Part shown: positions 58,100-64,000 of the stretch, in pieces
How the letters are laid out: the number at the start of each line of letters is the position of its first letter
Position numbering within the stretch: position 1 is the first letter of the stretch
Assembly: GCA_026419785.1 (NCBI GenBank)
Contig: JAODTK010000743.1
Coordinates: forward strand, 61,001 to 125,000
Direction of reading: 5' to 3'
DNA from: Sclerodactyla briareus
Taxonomy: Eukaryota > Echinodermata > Holothuroidea > Dendrochirotida > Sclerodactylidae
DNA: 64,000 nucleotides
Made by a program: the position numbers and the translations under genes
The notes under the pieces: generated by a model
What the model was told of the DNA's origin: nothing
The model's database searches: none
Seen by the model: only the letters and a program-made list of their open reading frames with translations

Positions 58100-59215
58100 T
58101 GAAGATGTTGCTGGTATTTTCTTCACATTTTTTCCCATCTAGATTCGCAATTTTTCTCATGCATATTGCGTTGGTTCGGTATGGTGTTCCACATGGATCT
58201 GTATTGGGACCGACATTGTTCAATATCTATATAAAGCCTTTCAATCATGACGCCCTGAAAGCTGCAGGTAATCTTGAGTTTTGCATTGAAGATATTAGGA
58301 TCTTTATGCGTATGAACAAACTTAAGCTCAATGACGCAAAAACGACAGCGACTTTGTTTTCCTTCCCTCCAGGTATATGCCTGTTCCTGGTCCTATTCCG
58401 AAAATCCACATTGGTGATACCGTCATCACACCCTCTGTTTCTGCTAAGAACTGGGTGTTTACTTTGATTCTCAACTGAATATGAAATGAGGACATTTTTT
58501 CTGTTGCCAATCTGCAAACTGTCCATTTAAGGAACATTGGCCGTTCTAGGAAATTCCTTACGAAGTCTGCTACAGAATATCTGTCTATGCGTCCATCTCA
58601 TCTCGGTTGGATTATTGTAATAGCCTTCTGTTTGGTGTTCCCGATAGTCAAGTCAAACGCTTGCAAACTGTACAAAATTCTGCGACTCGCATTATCACTC
58701 GTGCAAGGAAATTCGACCATATCAGCCCGACCTTCAAGACTTGCACTGGCTCCCTATTTAAGAGTCAATCGAATTCAAATTGTTGCTCTTCGCTTATAAA
58801 GCATATTCCGACAACGTCAATAACTGTCTTGAGTATATTAGCGACAAATTGACCAAGTATATCCCTGGCCGTTCTCTTCGTTCCTCTACCCAGCTTCTAC
58901 TACGTGTGACCTCCTGTTAATCGTGCCAGCCATTGTGAAATATCTTTTTCTCATGCTGCTGCTCGTTTAATCAATGGCCTTCCTATTTCTGTAAGGTCAG
59001 CGGATAGTGTGAATTCTTTCAAATGAAGGCTTAAAACGCTTCTCTTCGTTAGGGCTTTCACACTTGAAGCTGTGTGGCTTCCTTTCGTGTTTCACTCTTT
59101 ACTGCTGTTTCTATTGTTCTTTTAGGGCTTCCGTTTTCTTCTTCTGGGAGGCGCATTGGTACTCTTTTGTGATATTGCGCTATATAATATTACACATATT
59201 AGTATTATTATTATA
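58100..59215 (+). pseudogene. CR1/L2-like LINE, 3' part with reverse transcriptase
   Basis: Plus strand: YGVPHGSVLGPTLFNIYI (RT motif B region, near 58170-58230), then a gap where the FADD box should be, IRIFMRMNKLKLNDAKTTAT (near 58300), RKFLTKSAT, SSRLDYCNSLLFGVPDSQVK (near 58600-58660), QNSATRIITRARK, LINGLP and F..RLKTLLF. It then reads to GATATTGCGCTATATAATAT and an ATTATTATTATA tail (59165-59215). Several frameshifts; the catalytic YxDD/FADD segment is deleted. Dead and 5'-truncated. Confidence 0.88.
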
Positions 59216-59377
59216 CTGATGCGGAATTGACTCTTCTTATACTAGTGAGGCCAGTATTATCACTTTTATGACCGTATTTGTATATTAATTTTTTTTATCC
59301 CACGCAGATCGCTGATGGCCGGATAGAATAGTGTATAAGTTTTGTCCCCTCCCTCCTGCGTTTAATGTCGCTGGTTG

Positions 59378-59397
59378 CCATAGCACAGTTGCTATGG
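59378..59397. repeat. Small hairpin CCATAGC-ACAGTT-GCTATGG
   Basis: Perfect 7-bp stem with a 6-base loop in otherwise unassigned sequence. A related ACCATAGTAACTGTTGCTAT lies near 62590. Confidence 0.6.
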
Positions 59398-60229
59398 TGG
59401 TTAAGAACTATCCACTGAGGAGTACCCGTTGGTGAGGTACCCAAGGGTGGTGATCCAGTAATGAGGTGCACTCAAGGTCCGTTAACGTGTGTGCGGGTTC
59501 ATGTTAGTATGTGTGAGCGTGTGTGTGCTTCTTCGTGCGTTTGCGTATCCGTCATTTTTATTGCTTCCATCTATCTCCACCTGAACATCCACAAAACACA
59601 TATTTTCCTCGAACTTCAAATTTTGTGGCAATATGAAACGACACAAATTTAAAAAATGTTGCCTATGCAGTCAACCAAAAATTACCAAAATTTGTGTTTT
59701 TTTTTGGGGGGGGGGGGGGAGAAATCATTTTGAGCCAAATTTTGAATTTTGAAAATGCGTTCTGTCCTCAGCATATTTAGAGATTGGAAAGATTGACTGG
59801 TTTCCAATGTTATAGATCAAAGCAATGGCAATCACACAGAGTGTTTTCCCGCATTTACACTGAAAATTTCCTCCTGAAATTTTTCATAAATTTGAAAATG
59901 TTTTTGGGGGAAAATGGCTGTTTTTTAATGTATTCTTATAATTTTCTGTCTATTTGCAACTCGCAAATTAGTAGCAAGTGGAAACGCCTGAATATTCCAC
60001 ATATGCTGATGAGATCCTGCAATTTCGTGGACTGCCCTCTTGTTAGCATTTTAATACCCTCTGTTTTTACAGTCGCCTTGGTCTGTGACCTCTTGGAGGC
60101 CCTCTCGGGTGTATATGTCTTGTCTTGTCTTGTCTTGTCTTGTCTGGTACTATGCAAACACAACTAGTGGTTATCACTGCATAGGGGGACAGCACACAAC
60201 CGGCACAAGCTTATTGAAGAGTCGGAGAT
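59398..60229. other. No recognised gene
   Basis: Contains a G-run (about 59706-59719). Open frames of up to 127 codons (59784-60167) run into a microsatellite and have no domain. Confidence 0.4.
60117..60145 (+). repeat. (TCTTG)n microsatellite
   Basis: Five to six copies of TCTTG. Confidence 0.93.
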
Positions 60230-61290
60230 GAAGATGATGAAGAATTACACCATCACCAGAAAACACCACAGGACTATTAATTTCCTGACACTGTGAGACT
60301 AGATGCATTCCAATCTGGAATTGTCTGGGCCACAATGACCACTTGAAGACGTCAGTATTAACAATAACATGTCTATAGTTTAAGTCCATAACTGAAGGTG
60401 ATCGTGTGAGATAGCTAGTCTTGTAACTCCCACAAAATCAGGACAACCGGTAAAGCCAATATGTCGTAATGGAATTATGAAACCGCTTGAGTCGTGCATT
60501 GCGTAGGCTGCAAGTAGGAAGGCCAAAAAAAACAGAGGTTGCAGGGCCCTGCAACCATGGTTGACGACGGTGATCTTGCCAAACAAATCTGGCAGCTTTG
60601 CGATGAACCATTTCCAGGCTTCTTAATGTAACAAGCTTGTATGGATCCCAAATCTGAGGAGCTATATTCCAACAGGGAAGTACCAGAGACTTATAAGCAA
60701 TGTCTTTCGTTGTAGGATCACAGTCATACAGATGTCTACGGAATAGATTAAGGATCTTGTAAGCTTTACCAAATAGTGTTTATATGAGTTGACCGAGAGC
60801 TTTGAAGTGATGGTTACTCCAAGATTTAGGGATTTCTCAACAGTTTCAAGGGAGTATCGTCGATTTACATAATTGGAACGGTACAACTTGCCTCTTGTTG
60901 GTGCAATCATTACTTGCATTTTGATGCATCAGATCGATCTGCCAAGTCTTACTCCATTGCGAAAATTATCCAGATCTTGGCTGGAGCATGTAACTGTCAT
61001 TGATGCCATTGCTGGTCCGGTAGATTATGCAGTCACAGCAAACATCTGATAGTGGATGCTATATAACAGTCGAATATCATTGAGGTAGAGAGAGAACAGC
61101 AATGGACCTAGGACGGTACCTTGTTGGGACACCTGATGCGGAACAATTCCAAAGATGACTTCACACCAATTATGACAACATGCTGGGTACGATGGTTCAA
61201 AAATGAATTGATCCAAGTGAGAATTTGACCATTAATGCCGTAATGTTGAAGATTATGAGCCAGTCGTTTGTGTGTATATCAACTGAGTAT
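60230..61290 (-). pseudogene. LINE reverse transcriptase (Jockey/CR1-group), decayed
   Basis: From 61290 downward on the minus strand: HNLQHYGINGQILTWI and FLNHRTQHVV, then QQGTVLGPLLFSLYLNDI (motif B, near 61130), a stop-broken stretch where FADD belongs, SLETVEKSLNLGVTITSKLS (near 60840), IWDPYKLVTLRSLEMVHRKA and ARFVW (near 60650), and SLWPRTIPDW-like C-terminal sequence near 60330. The WDP-K..LE.VQRRAARF pattern is shared by many animal LINEs. The family differs from the CR1/L2-like copies in this window. Not functional. Confidence 0.82.
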
Positions 61291-63539
61291 TTATAGCAAA
61301 CACATCGCAGGACGATTCTTCACCCCAGGCCATCACACTTATTGCGATTTTCTATCGTTCTACTGAACTTTCTACGATTTTTTCTTCAATTCTAGTCTGA
61401 ACAAGAAGAAGAAGGGGTATTTGTTGTAGCACCCTGTCATAATACTAGTGTACCATCGAACTGACTTCTCAAATCGAAAGTTTTTTTTTTAACAAACTAC
61501 GTTCCTAAGTGACGTCATGTCCAGGAACGATACAAATCGTACGATGAATCGTTCAGCCCAAGATAAATATAATATAGGTTTTATATGAATATGTGATATC
61601 ACAACGTACGGATAGCTATTGCAAGTCGGGATGGTTTAACAAAGAGCGCACCAAGACCCTCATCAATGCGGTAGGGTGTAGCCGTTACAATAAAGGGACT
61701 GATATTATTGTTGTTGATAGGTTACTATGCAGATCCCCGGGTTCGAGGAAGGAAATCAGAAACTCCAACAGGCAACGAGTTTTGCGACGATTTGCGTGAG
61801 TCATAGCAATTCTTGGGAGTAATTAGATATACGGATATCCTGAAGGGAACACATCTGCTTGCAATTGCTAGGTTGTGTTATATCATTCCATTCTATTCCC
61901 GGCTCTCCTAGTCCCAAACTAATGCAGGAACGTGATAATACCTTAGCAACACCGTAGACCGTACTTTTACTGTTAGATCAGCGGATTGCAATTTCAAATG
62001 CCAAGAACTCGTCAACCGTAGGTCCGATTTTCCGATCTCGGGTAGAGTGTTAACATAATTGCCACAAGTAATAATATCAGCTCAACACTGGAGTATTTTT
62101 TGATGAGAAAAGAGCACGCTGTCAATATTTTGAGGCTGAATTCTAACTCGGGCTCTCCTGTTCAAACGAAATGGGTCCTCGTGCACTGTTCGGTTGAAGA
62201 AATGGTTGGATAAAGTAACTCTAATCCCTAATACCAATCCCTAACCATAACAGAGGATATAATGGCTACTTCACAATGTCACCAGCCAAACACCCCCTGA
62301 GGCAGTACACGTCACTGGACTAAATTGCATGGACAATCTGGACGACTATCATGTGTAGTCAATACTGATCACGTGAACCACAAGTGTAGTACAAGAGTGC
62401 AATCCCGAGGTTTTCAAATCGGCAATTCCTGACAATTGAAACCTTCAGTCATCCTATCTACAATATCAGCACAAGTTGCAAGAAGTGAAAAATGATGTTT
62501 TTTACCCTCCAATTCCAAAATTTCCGAAAATATTCGCTAAAATTCACCTCATTGCTGATCACCCCAGCACCACTGGGAACTCTACAGATGTTACCATAGT
62601 AACTGTTGCTATCTCCTACAGGCCTTCGTGACCGATTAGATCACCGTACTCTGGGTTCATCAAACGTATTGCATGTGATGAATTTTGGCCGAAGTCCAAA
62701 ACATAGGTTGACGCAAGATTGGTTACCCTGCCGTAAGCCTCGACTGACTTCTTCGTTTGGCTTCCAGTTCTCTTTCTCATACATGTCCCATATGTTTTTG
62801 AAATGATATGGCCCGGCTTATACCGTGAGCTGTTCACTGCAAAGAACTGGTACTCTTTTTTTAGTCCAAGCGATCTTCCGATATTATGGTCACCTTATAC
62901 TGTTAGAGAACTGACTCGGCTTGGATTCGAGTCACTGATACTCAGTGACTAGACAAGGCCTTCATGACGACCTAATTTCGACAATGTGGCAAGTGCACTG
63001 GGCACACCTACAATGACGTCAACGAGTCATACTTTTATTCTAGTGCTCCGACTCGAGTTAAGAATACCAGCCTTGCAGGTGATAGAAAAAGTCTCCTTTC
63101 GAAAGACTCAAGCCAGGACTTCATAGGTGGGTATTCGGTAAGGGGCATTGGTGTGAACATCGCAATTTTGCGAAGAAGGACATTTTATGGAAAACCTATT
63201 TGATTCAGTGAATAGGTCATTGTTATCTAGCATCTAGCAAGTATGTATGGACTGTGAGTTGTTTCAATGACGACGATGAGCCACGCATTCCACCAGCCGA
63301 CATAGAACCCATCTACCCATTTACACAGCTATGTCCCCGAGAGCCATTCACAGCTCTTCCACACCTTTCCCGCGTTCATGGTGTTAGGCCGCATTCGGGC
63401 TTTTGGATCCTAGCCTCACTTTTCCAATACTTCTTATTGTTGAGTTTGAGTGGGTGAAACGAGTGTTTCATTTGGTGGATATGAGGTTGATGCCGGTGGA
63501 GGGTAATCGGAAAAAAGGGGTAAGGTGAATTGGCCTAAG
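61291..63539. other. No recognised gene
   Basis: Unassigned sequence. No domain-bearing frames, arrays or RNA genes seen. Open frames are at most about 75 codons. Confidence 0.45.
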
Positions 63540-64000
63540 TCGATCTGGGGTGAGCTAATTCGTCTTTGTTTGCGTGAACACCTTCAATTGGAATTTCATA
63601 ACGACACTTATGCACTCAGGCGGAACGATGATAACTTATTCAATGGTCTTCGGTGTCACACACTGCTCCTGCTCAACTTATATCAAGGAGAGTCAAACAG
63701 CGGCCAGACTTCGGAGGCTGCATAATCTGCGTTCACAGGGCAGAATTAGCAAACCCATCTGCAACCAAGCCCGGTCTTCTGCATATTTATCCAACCTGGC
63801 CCTGACTGATGATTTAATCCGATTCATCCTCAAATCCCGCATGCAACTGATGGAGTGCAATTCACTTGGTCACACATATTTCCCCGATACCTACCCAAAG
63901 TCGTGTCACTTTTGTGATAACCCCTGTGACAAAGTGTCTCATATCCTAAATGGGTGCATTGGTGTTTCGCAATATCTATGTTGCCAGATACGATAGGATA
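63540..64000 (+). pseudogene. C-terminal part of a LINE polyprotein, runs off the window
   Basis: The plus strand carries SQTAARLRRLHNL then ARSSAYLSNLALTDDLIRFI, LKSRMQLMECNSL and YPKSCHFCDNPCDKVSHILN followed by GC. The ending C-x2-C-x8-H-x4-C is the zinc-knuckle-like motif found after the reverse transcriptase in some non-LTR retrotransposons (R2-related and similar clades). 63574-63996 is open, so this copy may be less decayed than the other LINEs. Its upstream half (63525-63725) is in another frame, implying a frameshift near 63700. The clade is uncertain and the end lies beyond 64000. Confidence 0.6.

Noticed and set aside
60000-60030. CTGATGAGATCC as a third hammerhead core
   Set aside because: No complementary stem II and no GAAA follow it.

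Overview
The window is animal (metazoan) nuclear DNA, most likely from a marine deuterostome and probably an echinoderm. It has long non-coding stretches, short exons with GT/AG splice sites, a C2H2 zinc-finger gene, an immunoglobulin-domain exon, a DIRS-like retrotransposon, several CR1/L2-like and Jockey-like LINE remnants, and many copies of the motif TAGGCCTA. The taxonomic call is inference. There are no operons, ribosome binding sites or CRISPR arrays, and no continuous long genes.

Layout. 0-2.4 kb: no recognised gene, but a 64-bp inverted repeat. 2.4-6.0 kb: about 11 tandem copies of a ~310-bp unit, closed by a (CA)n tract and a short hairpin. 6.4-6.6 kb: 3' end of a LINE. 7.0-12.3 kb (minus): a multi-exon zinc-finger gene, four exons supported, about nine fingers in the last one, with several single-base frameshifts. 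A decayed DIRS-like reverse transcriptase lies in its last intron. 10.9-15.4 kb: two further tandem families and a (GATA)n tract. 15-24.9 kb: mostly unassigned, with microsatellites and homopolymers. 24.9-26.3 kb and 33.3-34.7 kb: more copies of the ~310-bp-unit element. 35.1-36.0 kb (minus): Jockey-like LINE. 36.3 and 43.9-44.3 kb (minus): two candidate immunoglobulin exons with compatible phase. 38-39.5 kb: ~180-bp tandem repeat and a small palindromic TIR element. 41.9 and 42.9 kb: two direct copies of a sequence resembling the hammerhead ribozyme core. 47.4-48.15 kb: 23-bp minisatellite. 49.9-51.4 kb (minus): CR1/L2-like LINE. 53.6-54.3 kb: about 640 bp of uninterrupted AAAAG. 55.35-55.57 kb: a MITE with 9-bp target duplication. 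56-61.3 kb: three LINE fragments plus another copy of the 310-bp-unit element. 63.5-64.0 kb: C-terminal part of a LINE running off the window.

The most distinctive item is the recurrent element made of ~310-bp tandem units. Three good copies and one degenerate copy, on both strands, end at the same junction: (CA)n, a TAGATT-like spacer, a hairpin around TGACTTC-GTCA, then an A-rich tail. Variable starts and a fixed end point to a mobile element with an internal satellite, not a simple local satellite. The main caveat for the whole window is indel noise. The zinc-finger exons and the young repeat copies differ by many single-base deletions, so some frame breaks may be assembly errors.
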